Below, in pieces: positions 1 through 7,196 of a stretch of DNA of 32,423 nt (position 1 is its first letter; each line of letters starts with the position of its first letter). Under the pieces are notes generated by a model, which made no database searches, was not told the origin of the DNA, and saw only the letters and a program-made list of their open reading frames with translations. The stretch is taken from positions 1 to 32,423 of the forward strand of contig JANXMF010000223.1 of NCBI GenBank assembly GCA_025354795.1, given 5' to 3'. The position numbers and the translations under genes are program-made. Source of the stretch: Pseudobdellovibrionaceae bacterium. GTDB taxonomy: Bacteria; Bdellovibrionota; Bdellovibrionia; Bdellovibrionales; UBA1609.

Positions 1-777
1 ATAAAGCTGGTCACGGTCTTGGGCGCGTATGATCCGTTCCCCCGCCCGATCCAATTGCGCGCGCAGAACCGCGCCTTGAAGACTGGTGTATTTGAAATTG
101 CTGCCAAACACCGGATGCAGATCGGCACCTCCGCTGCCGCCTGCGCGGCGACCTTGATCTTTGAGCTCAAGCAGACGGTGATATAGATTTTGTTTCTTGG
201 TGACGATGAGGCCGCCCTGGCCAGAAGAAATAGTTTTGTTCGCGGAAAACGAGAAGCAGCCCATTTCTCCGCGCGAGCCAATGGATTTTCCGTTATAGAC
301 CGAGCCAAAGGCCTCCGCCGAATCACAAATGACGGGCAGGCCTTTTCCGCGGGCCCAGGTTTCAATAGCGGTGTAGTCACAGGACCGCCCGTTGACATCG
401 ACAGTCACGATCGCCCGTACGCGCGGAGTCCAGCTCTTCTCTAAATTCGCGACCGTCACGTTCATGCGCTCGGGTCCCACGTCACAGAATACCACTTTGG
501 CGCCGATTAAGCGGGCGGCGTTGGCGGTGGCGATAAAAGTCAGGTTTGGCACGAGCACTTCGTCGCCCGGCGCAATACCCACCGCCAAAAGCGCGAGCGA
601 AATCGCGGCGGTGCCGCTGGTCACGGTCAGTGCGAAGGGCACTCCCAAAAAATCGGCCAGCCGTTTCTCCAAGTCGCGCACGAACGGCCCATCGTTGATG
701 TAACCTGAATCGATCACCTCGTTCAGATAGCGTTTTTCCGCTTCACCAACTTTGACGCCAAACCATGGGATACTCAT
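1..777 (-). CDS. DegT/DnrJ/EryC1/StrS-family sugar aminotransferase (partial, C-terminus outside window)
   Basis: This is a PLP-dependent aminotransferase that would convert a keto-nucleotide sugar into an amino sugar. I translated 259 codons from the ATG at 777 (SD GAGGG about 9 nt upstream); the reading frame is open to base 1, so the C-terminal third is missing. Seen: the cofactor-binding region TSGTAAISLAL (about 53-63), VPNLTFIATANA (77-88), the aspartate region CDSAEAFGS (151-159) and SFSANKTISSGQGG with the presumed PLP-linking lysine K181. These are hallmarks of the DegT family; the exact substrate (for example GDP-4-keto-6-deoxymannose or a UDP-linked sugar) cannot be told. It is divergent from the sugar formyltransferase at 834, a natural partner since formyltransferases act on the amine such enzymes make. 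Family assignment is firm, substrate unknown. Confidence 0.93.
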   Translation of the reverse strand, partial: MSIPWFGVKVGEAEKRYLNEVIDSGYINDGPFVRDLEKRLADFLGVPFALTVTSGTAAISLALLAVGIAPGDEVLVPNLTFIATANAARLIGAKVVFCDVGPERMNVTVANLEKSWTPRVRAIVTVDVNGRSCDYTAIETWARGKGLPVICDSAEAFGSVYNGKSIGSRGEMGCFSFSANKTISSGQGGLIVTKKQNLYHRLLELKDQGRRAGGSGGADLHPVFGSNFKYTSLQGAVLRAQLDRAGERIIRAQDRDQLY

Positions 778-806
778 TTGAAACGTCCCTCACTTACTGA
801 TATTAA
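778..806 (+). promoter_or_regulatory. Sigma70-like promoter for the formyltransferase gene
   Basis: TTGAAA (778-783) and TATTAA (801-806) are separated by exactly 17 bases, five and four matches to the sigma70 consensus. The predicted transcript start near 813 leaves a leader of about 20 nt before the ATG at 834. The -35 box directly abuts the start codon of the divergent aminotransferase gene, so the two promoters must share this 56-bp gap. Prediction by eye only. Confidence 0.45.
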
Positions 807-833
807 TAGTCCAATCAATTCCAAGAAAGTGCA

Positions 834-1535
834 ATGACCGCCAATCAGCCTTTGCTAATTTTTACTGGAAAGAAAAAGGTCCTGAATGACCGTGTCCTTG
901 CGCACCTGCACGCCCGCCTCAAGCCGGACCAGTGGAAATATTTTCTTGAGGATGATGCAATCACAGAATCGCAGGCCGCGGCACTGAAACCGGCTTTTGT
1001 ATTGAGCGTTTTGAACCAGCGCATTTTCAAAAAGGAATTGCTGGCGTGTCCGCTGGTTAATTTTCATCCCGCACCTCCTAGATATCCTGGACGTGGGTCC
1101 GCCAGCTATGCGCTGTTCAATCAGGATAAGGATTTTGGGGCCACCGCCCATTTTATTAATTCCAGCAAAGTGGATTGCGGACCCATTTGGCGCATCAAAA
1201 ATTTCCCAATCGAGGCAGACAGCACCTGTGATCAGCTCTTCCATGCAGCGGAGTCCGCGGCCGTAGACCTATTTTGTGAGTTTATCGACGCTCTGGCACG
1301 AGGCGCTCCTCTAACGCCAAATCCAGACCTGCAGTGGTCGGGAAAACCGGTGAGTCGCAAGCAATTTGAGCGCTGGCTGGTCTTGGACCCGGTCCGACCG
1401 GAGGAATTTTTCCGCAAGCTCCGCGCGACTTACCACCCCGATTTTCCGGGGCCCTTTGTGGAAGTGCATGGCGTACGCTTTTCAGCGGTCAAAACGGATG
1501 TGCGCGATCCAGTTACGCAGCGTTGGAAAATTTAG
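834..1535 (+). CDS. Formyltransferase-family protein, probable sugar N-formyltransferase
   Basis: This protein probably transfers a formyl group from 10-formyl-tetrahydrofolate to an amino group, most likely on a nucleotide-linked amino sugar in the cytoplasm. Its 233 residues carry the Formyl_trans_N catalytic triad: N76 and H78 in VNFHPAPPRYPG and D114 in SSKVDCGPI, in the normal order and spacing. It is shorter than methionyl-tRNA formyltransferase (about 310 residues) and lacks its typical C-terminal OB domain, while a methionine-tRNA role would not fit the polysaccharide neighbours. It is divergent from a DegT aminotransferase. Its 3' end overlaps the convergent dehydrogenase gene by 4 nt. 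The start is ATG 834 with only a weak AAGAAAG upstream. Family firm; sugar substrate inferred from context. Confidence 0.85.
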   Translation: MTANQPLLIFTGKKKVLNDRVLAHLHARLKPDQWKYFLEDDAITESQAAALKPAFVLSVLNQRIFKKELLACPLVNFHPAPPRYPGRGSASYALFNQDKDFGATAHFINSSKVDCGPIWRIKNFPIEADSTCDQLFHAAESAAVDLFCEFIDALARGAPLTPNPDLQWSGKPVSRKQFERWLVLDPVRPEEFFRKLRATYHPDFPGPFVEVHGVRFSAVKTDVRDPVTQRWKI

Positions 1536-2707
1536 CGCCAGAAATTCCATACATCCACGGTTTCGCGCCCGCGCAAATTCAACTGCTTATAGTCTTTGTG
1601 CGGAGTACACAAAATCAATATGTCACTCATCTCAATCACGTCATCAAGCGGGCGCAGGGTGGAGTCGTCCGACACAAAAGGATCGGTGGTGAGCACTTGC
1701 TTGGCCTGCGTCAGCAGCACCTTTTTTAGTTTATAACTTAAGGAAGAGCGCCGGTCGTCGCTGCCAGCTTTAAAGGCCATGCCTAAAAGCCCTATCGTCT
1801 TGGTTCTTAAATCATGCTTTTCCTTAAGACGGCCGACGATAAATAACGGTAAACCTTCATTGACGAGCATCGACTGCAAGCCGATGGAGAATTGGTTTTC
1901 ATAGAACGACGCCAGCTGCATCGTGTCCTTGAACAAACACGGGCCCGCCGCGAAGCCTGGGCCCGGAACGTCTTTCATGCGCGGATAATTATGCTTCATT
2001 GCTTTCATAACATTGTTGTAATCGACGTTGGCCGACTCACAAATCATATAAAATTGGTTGGCCGCCGCGAACTGGATGTAGCGAAAGGCATTGCAAAACA
2101 ACTTTACGAACTCCGCCTCTTTCATGCTCACTCGCACTACTTCCGGCGCGATCAGACTAAAGAGTTTTGCCGCGGTATTTTCAGCCTCCTCGGTCAGACC
2201 ACTGACGATTTGGGGCAATGATTTCAGTTCCTCGATGGCGAAACCTTGGACGATGCGCTCCGGGCAAAACGAAACTTCACAGCGCACGCCCCGCTCCGCC
2301 AGCAGCTTGGCCACCCAGTCCGACACTCCGGGATAAACGGTGGAACGCAAAACCACATGCTGCTTTTCGGACAAGTGTGGAATCAGCGCCTCGAAACATT
2401 GCGAAATCAAACGCAGCGAAGGATTCATAAATTCATCGACCGGGGTCCCGATGGTAACCACCACGACTTTGCAATCTCGTATCAATTCCACCTTGTCGGA
2501 AAAAGCGATCAAGCCCTTTGACAACGCCGCCTTCAACAGCGGCTCGGCACCGGCTTCCATGAACGGCATCTTACCCGACTGAATGCGGTCGAGCGCCGCG
2601 CGGTTGATATCGTAAATCAAAACTCTTTGTTGAGCGGCCGCAAAAGCGATGCCCAATGGCAAGCCCACATGTCCCGCACCGCCCACTATACAAACATCAT
2701 ATTGCAA
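1532..2707 (-). CDS. UDP-glucose/GDP-mannose dehydrogenase family, UDP-N-acetylmannosamine dehydrogenase-like
   Basis: This is an NAD-dependent four-electron dehydrogenase that oxidises the C6 hydroxyl of a nucleotide sugar to a carboxylate, giving a uronic acid for surface glycans. The 391 residues show an N-terminal Rossmann motif (IVGGAGHVGLPLG, 7-19), the signature VSFCPERIVQG (145-155), EAEFVKLFCNAFR (197-209) and the catalytic cysteine C257 in GFAAGPCLFKDT. The PER-type signature points to the WecC-like (UDP-ManNAc/GlcNAc) rather than Ugd branch. The start is a TTG at 2707 with a strong SD (GGAGG, 5 nt spacing) placed right after the stop of the upstream glycosyltransferase (2717), so the two are probably cotranscribed. 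The 3' end overlaps the convergent formyltransferase by 4 nt. Confidence 0.88.
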   Translation of the reverse strand: MQYDVCIVGGAGHVGLPLGIAFAAAQQRVLIYDINRAALDRIQSGKMPFMEAGAEPLLKAALSKGLIAFSDKVELIRDCKVVVVTIGTPVDEFMNPSLRLISQCFEALIPHLSEKQHVVLRSTVYPGVSDWVAKLLAERGVRCEVSFCPERIVQGFAIEELKSLPQIVSGLTEEAENTAAKLFSLIAPEVVRVSMKEAEFVKLFCNAFRYIQFAAANQFYMICESANVDYNNVMKAMKHNYPRMKDVPGPGFAAGPCLFKDTMQLASFYENQFSIGLQSMLVNEGLPLFIVGRLKEKHDLRTKTIGLLGMAFKAGSDDRRSSLSYKLKKVLLTQAKQVLTTDPFVSDDSTLRPLDDVIEMSDILILCTPHKDYKQLNLRGRETVDVWNFWR

Positions 2708-2716
2708 GACGCCCTC

Positions 2717-3880
2717 CTATGCACCGCTCCTCCTAAGCTTGCTGTCCGGTTGCGGGGGATCCGCAAACAGCACACCAATGCTCTGACGGTAGGGATTGTA
2801 GGTCAAAAACCGATCTAAATTGGCCACGTACTTCGCGTTGGCGCGATGGCCTTCGACGATAGCCGCGCGGATGCTCGCGCGATCAGGCTCGCAGATGACG
2901 CCCATTTTATGCTCTTGCAACACACCCACGGTAGGACCGGAAATGCGAGTCATAATAGGCACGACGAGGTGCTGGATATAAACCACCACACGGCCCGCGA
3001 CGGCGAACTGATTGTTGTTGTCTGTAAGTTCGTGCAAGTTGATTCCACAAAAACAATCCTCTAGTCCCGCGCGCAAGCGTTCGTTGGGCACGAAGCCCAG
3101 CCAGTCGATGTAAGGACTAGCACCTTTACTTTCGGCAATTGCTTTGAATTTGACGAAAAGCTCAGTTTCGGGGCAGATGACTTTCAAGCGAAAGCCAAAT
3201 TCGCGGTTTAATTCCGGCAATAGATCAAACACACTCTCCATGCCGAAAAAATATCGTACGTTCCCCAAAAAACAAATCGAACGCCGCTCCGACTTTACCG
3301 GTAACGCCACTTCCCGTTCCAAAAACCACGCCCAAAAATGATCGTGAAGAACGGTGTTCTTCAGCGTGCGGTTATGAAAATGCCGGTTGCGATTGTCAAA
3401 GGCGATTTTTCCGGTTTGGATCACGTGGGTGTCCATGCGCAGCAAAAGAAAATCATTGATGTAGGTTTTAATGCGGTTGGCGCGTGACTCTTGGGGACTC
3501 GGCAGACTCCAGTCCTCGAGCAAATTGATGGTGTGCTCGATTCGGCCCAGATTTTTAAAGAGCTGTGCGATCCACGCCAACACGTCTCCACCGCCGACCA
3601 CGAAATAACACACGCGCGTGCGGCGTAAAACAGAAAACATGATTCTGGTCATTTGGATTACAAACATACTCCATTTCAACCAGCGGTTCGCGGTCCACGT
3701 GCCCGCGCGGTAAAACCGATAATTTTTTTTCAAGGGAAGTGACTCCGGAGCATGGGCAACGGTGATATCACCGGCATAATTGTAAAGCACGATCACGCCA
3801 TTTTTATCGTATTCAAGAAAATTTCTGAGCAATACGTCCGTATCCGCGAGCGCATGGCGAATAAATAAATACTTCAGCAC
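2717..3880 (-). CDS. GT-B-like glycosyltransferase
   Basis: This is a predicted cytoplasmic sugar transferase of 387 residues. The GT4-like two-domain layout is suggested by a central domain start with RRSICFLGNVRYFFG (about 201-215), a following WLGFVPNERLRAGLEDC segment typical of the step before the acceptor/donor cleft, and a C-terminal loop with HKMGVICEPD resembling the nucleotide-sugar donor site. The classic E-x7-E motif is not clean. The start is GTG 3880 with GAGG 9 nt upstream; an ATG at 3887 is out of frame. It lies 9 nt upstream of the nucleotide-sugar dehydrogenase. The linkage made is unknown. Confidence 0.7.
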   Translation of the reverse strand: MLKYLFIRHALADTDVLLRNFLEYDKNGVIVLYNYAGDITVAHAPESLPLKKNYRFYRAGTWTANRWLKWSMFVIQMTRIMFSVLRRTRVCYFVVGGGDVLAWIAQLFKNLGRIEHTINLLEDWSLPSPQESRANRIKTYINDFLLLRMDTHVIQTGKIAFDNRNRHFHNRTLKNTVLHDHFWAWFLEREVALPVKSERRSICFLGNVRYFFGMESVFDLLPELNREFGFRLKVICPETELFVKFKAIAESKGASPYIDWLGFVPNERLRAGLEDCFCGINLHELTDNNNQFAVAGRVVVYIQHLVVPIMTRISGPTVGVLQEHKMGVICEPDRASIRAAIVEGHRANAKYVANLDRFLTYNPYRQSIGVLFADPPQPDSKLRRSGA

Positions 3881-3930
3881 GAGCCATTACCTCTAACGTG
3901 GCGAGCAGGTCTGACCAAGGTCCTACAGGT

Positions 3931-3959
3931 ATACTAAATACATTTATAATTGTTGTCTT
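3931..3959 (-). promoter_or_regulatory. Candidate sigma70-like promoter of the glycosyltransferase-dehydrogenase pair
   Basis: On the minus strand AAGACA (3959-3954), a 17-base spacer and TAGTAT (3936-3931) lie in the 179-bp divergent gap 3881-4059; each hexamer matches consensus at four of six positions. It would give a leader of roughly 45 nt to the GTG at 3880. For the opposite direction only a TTGACA at 3972-3977 stands out, without a convincing -10 box. Weak, by-eye prediction. Confidence 0.3.
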
Positions 3960-4059
3960 GGCCGCCATAAATTGACAAGCGAATAGCGCAAACGTCTAGG
4001 CCGATTGAAATCTCCGCGAACATGGGCGAAAATTGAGCTTAGCATAAGGCACCAAGACC

Positions 4060-5016
4060 ATGAGTTTTTGGACTAATAAAAAAGTTGTCGTCACAGGTGG
4101 CACCGGGTTTCTCGGGCATCATTTGCTGCGTGCTTTTAAAGCCGCGGAGGTTACAAACTTCACCGGCTTGAGCAGCCGCGATTATGATCTCACGCGCGAA
4201 GATCAAGTCATTAAAATGTTCGAAGAGCTTGAGCCTGGAATCATATTTCATCTAGCCGGCCTTGTCGGCGGCATTCTCGTCAATCGCGACCGGCCCGCCG
4301 ATTTTTTCTATCGCAATCTTATGATGGGAACTTTGGTCCTGCATCACGCCGCCAAATTTGGCGTGAAAAAATTTATCGCCGCAGGCGCGGGCTGCGGCTA
4401 CCCTGAGTTCGCGCCCATGCCACTCAAGGAAAGCGATCTGTGGAGTGGTCTGCCGCAAAAGGAAAGCGCCCCCTACTCCCTCGCCAAACGTTTGCTCACG
4501 ATTCAGGCGGCGGCCTATCAAAAAGAATTTGGCATCACCGCGATAGTTTGTATCCCCGGAAATATTTACGGCGAATATGACAATTTCAATTTCAACGACA
4601 GTCATGTGGTGCCGGCATTGGTGCGCAAATTCGTAGAAGCCACGAATGAAAACAAACCCACTGTGGAAGTTTGGGGTACCGGTAAACCAACACGCGATTA
4701 TATCTATGCCGGCGACGCGGCCGCAGGCATGCTGCGCGCGGCGGAAGTCTATAGCGGCGCCCACGTGGTGAACTTGTCCTCAGGCCAGGAAACCAGTGTG
4801 CTTGGACTATGCGCGCTGCTCAAAGAGCTTACAGGCTTCAAAGGCCAGTTGCTGTTGAATAGCGAGCGACCCGATGGGCAGATGCGCCGATTTTTCGACG
4901 TTTCCAAGGCGAAACAAGACCTGAACTTTTCCGCCGGCACCAGCCTGCAAACCGGCCTGCGCAAAACTATTGAATGGTACAAACAAAACGTAAATTCACC
5001 GGACCTTAGAAAGTGA
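4060..5016 (+). CDS. NAD(P)-dependent nucleotide-sugar epimerase/reductase, GDP-L-fucose synthase-like
   Basis: This is an extended SDR of 318 residues. Seen: TGGTGFLG cofactor loop (12-19), the Y139-x3-K143 pair in APYSLAKRLL, GNIYGEYDNFNFNDSHVVPA, which matches the Fcl segment carrying the catalytic histidine, GTGKPTRDYIYAGDAA, and RPDGQMRRFFDVSKAK near the C-terminus. These are characteristic of GDP-L-fucose synthase (WcaG/Fcl) and of the related reductases of 6-deoxy-heptose pathways. Oddity: the Fcl motif GSSCIYP reads GAGCGYP, so the cysteine is kept but the first catalytic serine is alanine. It sits 10 nt upstream of a heptose-kinase-like gene, so a GDP-heptose substrate is plausible. 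ATG 4060 is preceded by AAGG at a rather long spacing. Confidence 0.82.
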   Translation: MSFWTNKKVVVTGGTGFLGHHLLRAFKAAEVTNFTGLSSRDYDLTREDQVIKMFEELEPGIIFHLAGLVGGILVNRDRPADFFYRNLMMGTLVLHHAAKFGVKKFIAAGAGCGYPEFAPMPLKESDLWSGLPQKESAPYSLAKRLLTIQAAAYQKEFGITAIVCIPGNIYGEYDNFNFNDSHVVPALVRKFVEATNENKPTVEVWGTGKPTRDYIYAGDAAAGMLRAAEVYSGAHVVNLSSGQETSVLGLCALLKELTGFKGQLLLNSERPDGQMRRFFDVSKAKQDLNFSAGTSLQTGLRKTIEWYKQNVNSPDLRK

Positions 5017-5026
5017 GCCGCAAACA

Positions 5027-6016
5027 ATGGTCATAACTCAGACGCCCCTACGCATATCTTTTTTCGGCGGCGGCACTGATTATCCCGTGTGGTTCCGCGA
5101 AAACGGTGGGGCCGTCCTTGCCACCACCATCGACAAATACATTTACACTTCGTGCCGCCCGCTGCCGCCGTTCCACGACCATAAGCACCGCCTGATCTAT
5201 TCAAAGATGGAGTATGTGAATACGATCGATGATATCGTTCATCCCGCGGTGCGCGAGGTGTTTCGCTATATGAAGCAGGAGACCGGAATCGAACTGCATC
5301 ATGATTCGGATCTGCCCGCACGCTCCGGCATGGGCTCCAGCTCCAGTTTTGTCGTCGGCCTATTGCACGCATTACACGCCCTGCGCGGTGATCTGGTGGA
5401 TAAAAACAACCTTGCGCTCGAATCCATCCATGTTGAGCAAAATTTGATTGGCGAAAATGTGGGTTGCCAAGATCAAGTGATGGCCGCGCATGGCGGCTTT
5501 AACCTAGTCAAGTTCAATACCTCGGGCGGCTTCAATGTGCAGCCTCTCACGCTTCGTAGCGAGCGGATCGCGGAATTGCAAAGCCATCTGATGCTTTTCT
5601 TCACCGGGTTTCACCGCGTGGCCTCGGATATCGCGGGGGAACAGATCAAGAATACTCCCAACCGCAAAGCGGAATTGCAGCATATTCACGCGATGGTCAA
5701 TCAAGGTATGACTGTTCTTAGCGGTCAGGCGCCAATCGCCGAATTCGGCCAGCTATTGCATGAAGGCTGGCAAGTGAAACGTAAAATGAGCCATAAGATC
5801 AGCACCATGGAAATTGATCAAATTTATGAAGCGGGACTAGACGCCGGAGCCCTCGGCGGAAAACTTCTTGGCGCCGGCGGCGGCGGCTTTATGCTGCTTT
5901 TTGTACCACCGGAAAAACAAAAAGCGGTGTCACTCCGCCTAAGAAATCTGATTCAAGTCAAATTTGCCTTCGAGCACGCCGGCAGCAATATTATTTTTTA
6001 TCGCCAAGCCGCGTGA
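5027..6016 (+). CDS. hddA: GHMP-family sugar kinase, D-glycero-D-manno-heptose 7-phosphate kinase-like
   Basis: This protein probably phosphorylates C1 of D-glycero-D-manno-heptose 7-phosphate, an early step to GDP-activated heptose. The 329 residues open with TPLRISFFGGGTDYP (6-20), the start typical of HddA/FkpA-like GHMP kinases, then carry the ATP-binding loop DLPARSGMGSSSSF (95-108) and the third GHMP motif LLGAGGGGF near 285-293. Length matches the family. It directly follows the Fcl-like reductase on the same strand, as in GDP-6-deoxy-heptose clusters of Campylobacter and others. The isomerase, phosphatase and nucleotidyltransferase genes of the pathway (gmhA, gmhB, hddC) are not in the window. 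The 3' end overlaps the convergent glycosyltransferase by 26 nt. Family firm, exact substrate inferred. Confidence 0.82.
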   Translation: MVITQTPLRISFFGGGTDYPVWFRENGGAVLATTIDKYIYTSCRPLPPFHDHKHRLIYSKMEYVNTIDDIVHPAVREVFRYMKQETGIELHHDSDLPARSGMGSSSSFVVGLLHALHALRGDLVDKNNLALESIHVEQNLIGENVGCQDQVMAAHGGFNLVKFNTSGGFNVQPLTLRSERIAELQSHLMLFFTGFHRVASDIAGEQIKNTPNRKAELQHIHAMVNQGMTVLSGQAPIAEFGQLLHEGWQVKRKMSHKISTMEIDQIYEAGLDAGALGGKLLGAGGGGFMLLFVPPEKQKAVSLRLRNLIQVKFAFEHAGSNIIFYRQAA

Positions 6017-7196
6017 AGCCTTCTTCCGCCATTAAGCGGTTAAAAATGCTGGGCCACGAAAAGCTTAAACCCATTTCGCCCGCGGCCTGCCGCGCTTTAG
6101 AAAAACGTCCCTCGTCACGCCAATAATCTTGAATCCGATCACTGAACGAACCCACGCTAAAGTCCGCAATCACACCGCTCCCGTTGGCGGCCAAGTCCCG
6201 CGCAATCACCGGCACATCGGTGGTAATTACCGGCAAGCTGCAGCCTAAGTAGATTTTGATTTTAGACGGGTCGGCAAATTTAGAAAAATTGTCATTCAGG
6301 CCGGGGTCGTAAGGCGCCAGACCAATCCCGCAAGTCGCCATGTACCGCTCAAAATCCAAGGGGTCCGGAATCGAACCACGAAAGATCACCAGCTGTTCGA
6401 GACCGAGTTCTTGCGACTTTTGCCGCAAATAATCGACGTTGCCAGGTCCGACAAAAAGCAAACGAAACTCCTCACCACGCCGGCGAAGTTCCACCGCGAC
6501 CTCCAAAAGAAAATCAGCGCGGACATTTTTCGCATTGGGATTCCCCACAAAAACCAAATGCCGCGGGTTAAACTCAATGGGACCTTCAGCAAAGGTGACG
6601 TGCGCATTGTTGCCCATGGGTGCCAAATGGTAATTGAGTTCGGAAAGCTTGAAGCGGCCGTCGCGTTCACGGCCTTCGAGCATCGCCAAGTTCATGGTCC
6701 ACACCGAGTCGGCATTGGTGGCTACAAGGCGGTCCAAAAAAACGTAAATTCTTTCCACCCAGCCCTGGGAAAAGCGTTGCGGTGAATAGTCGACCACGAG
6801 ATAGGTAAATTTCTTGATGACTCCCAAGCGGCGGAGAATCAGCGCCGCCAGACCCATGAGATTATTTGAAGCTAGCACAAAATCAGAGCCGCGCGCATAG
6901 AACCAGCCCACCGTCATCAGCCACACAAAATCCTTCACAAACGAAACCAGTTGCGGCTGGTAAAACCGAATCCAGCTGCGCTTCTTGGCCACCAACGTCC
7001 GGCCGTGAAAGCGCTCAATCCAAATGGACTTGCTGACCGAATTAAAAAATGGAAAGCGAATATAAACCAAATTCGCACCACACTCCTTGAGGTAGGTCCC
7101 GAAAGCCTCGGGAAACCCCGTTGCCCCTTCCACTTCATGAGAAAAGAATGCGAAATTAAAGCCGCTCAAATCGGGCTTTTGCTGCGCTAAAGACAT
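5991..7196 (-). CDS. GT4-like glycosyltransferase
   Basis: This 401-residue GT-B-fold glycosyltransferase probably acts in the cytoplasm on a lipid-linked glycan. The second-domain start PRHLVFVGNPNAKN (about 218-231), the LLFVGPGN strand and GIGLAPYDPGLNDNF followed by SKIKIYLGCSLPVITTD form the standard nucleotide-sugar binding half. The stretch GCSLPVI is the typical loop before the C-terminal helices. The start is ATG 7196; a possible AAGG lies about 11 nt upstream. It overlaps the upstream membrane-protein gene by 10 nt, suggesting translational coupling, and is the last gene of a minus-strand unit beginning at 10937. Its 3' end overlaps the kinase gene. Confidence 0.78.
   Translation of the reverse strand: MSLAQQKPDLSGFNFAFFSHEVEGATGFPEAFGTYLKECGANLVYIRFPFFNSVSKSIWIERFHGRTLVAKKRSWIRFYQPQLVSFVKDFVWLMTVGWFYARGSDFVLASNNLMGLAALILRRLGVIKKFTYLVVDYSPQRFSQGWVERIYVFLDRLVATNADSVWTMNLAMLEGRERDGRFKLSELNYHLAPMGNNAHVTFAEGPIEFNPRHLVFVGNPNAKNVRADFLLEVAVELRRRGEEFRLLFVGPGNVDYLRQKSQELGLEQLVIFRGSIPDPLDFERYMATCGIGLAPYDPGLNDNFSKFADPSKIKIYLGCSLPVITTDVPVIARDLAANGSGVIADFSVGSFSDRIQDYWRDEGRFSKARQAAGEMGLSFSWPSIFNRLMAEEGFTRLGDKK

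Noticed and set aside
855-1244. 129-codon frame opposite the formyltransferase gene
   Set aside because: Fully inside a gene with intact catalytic motifs on the other strand and without any recognisable feature.
834-1535. Methionyl-tRNA formyltransferase (fmt) as the identity of the formyltransferase
   Set aside because: The protein is about 80 residues too short, lacks the C-terminal domain and sits in a polysaccharide locus.
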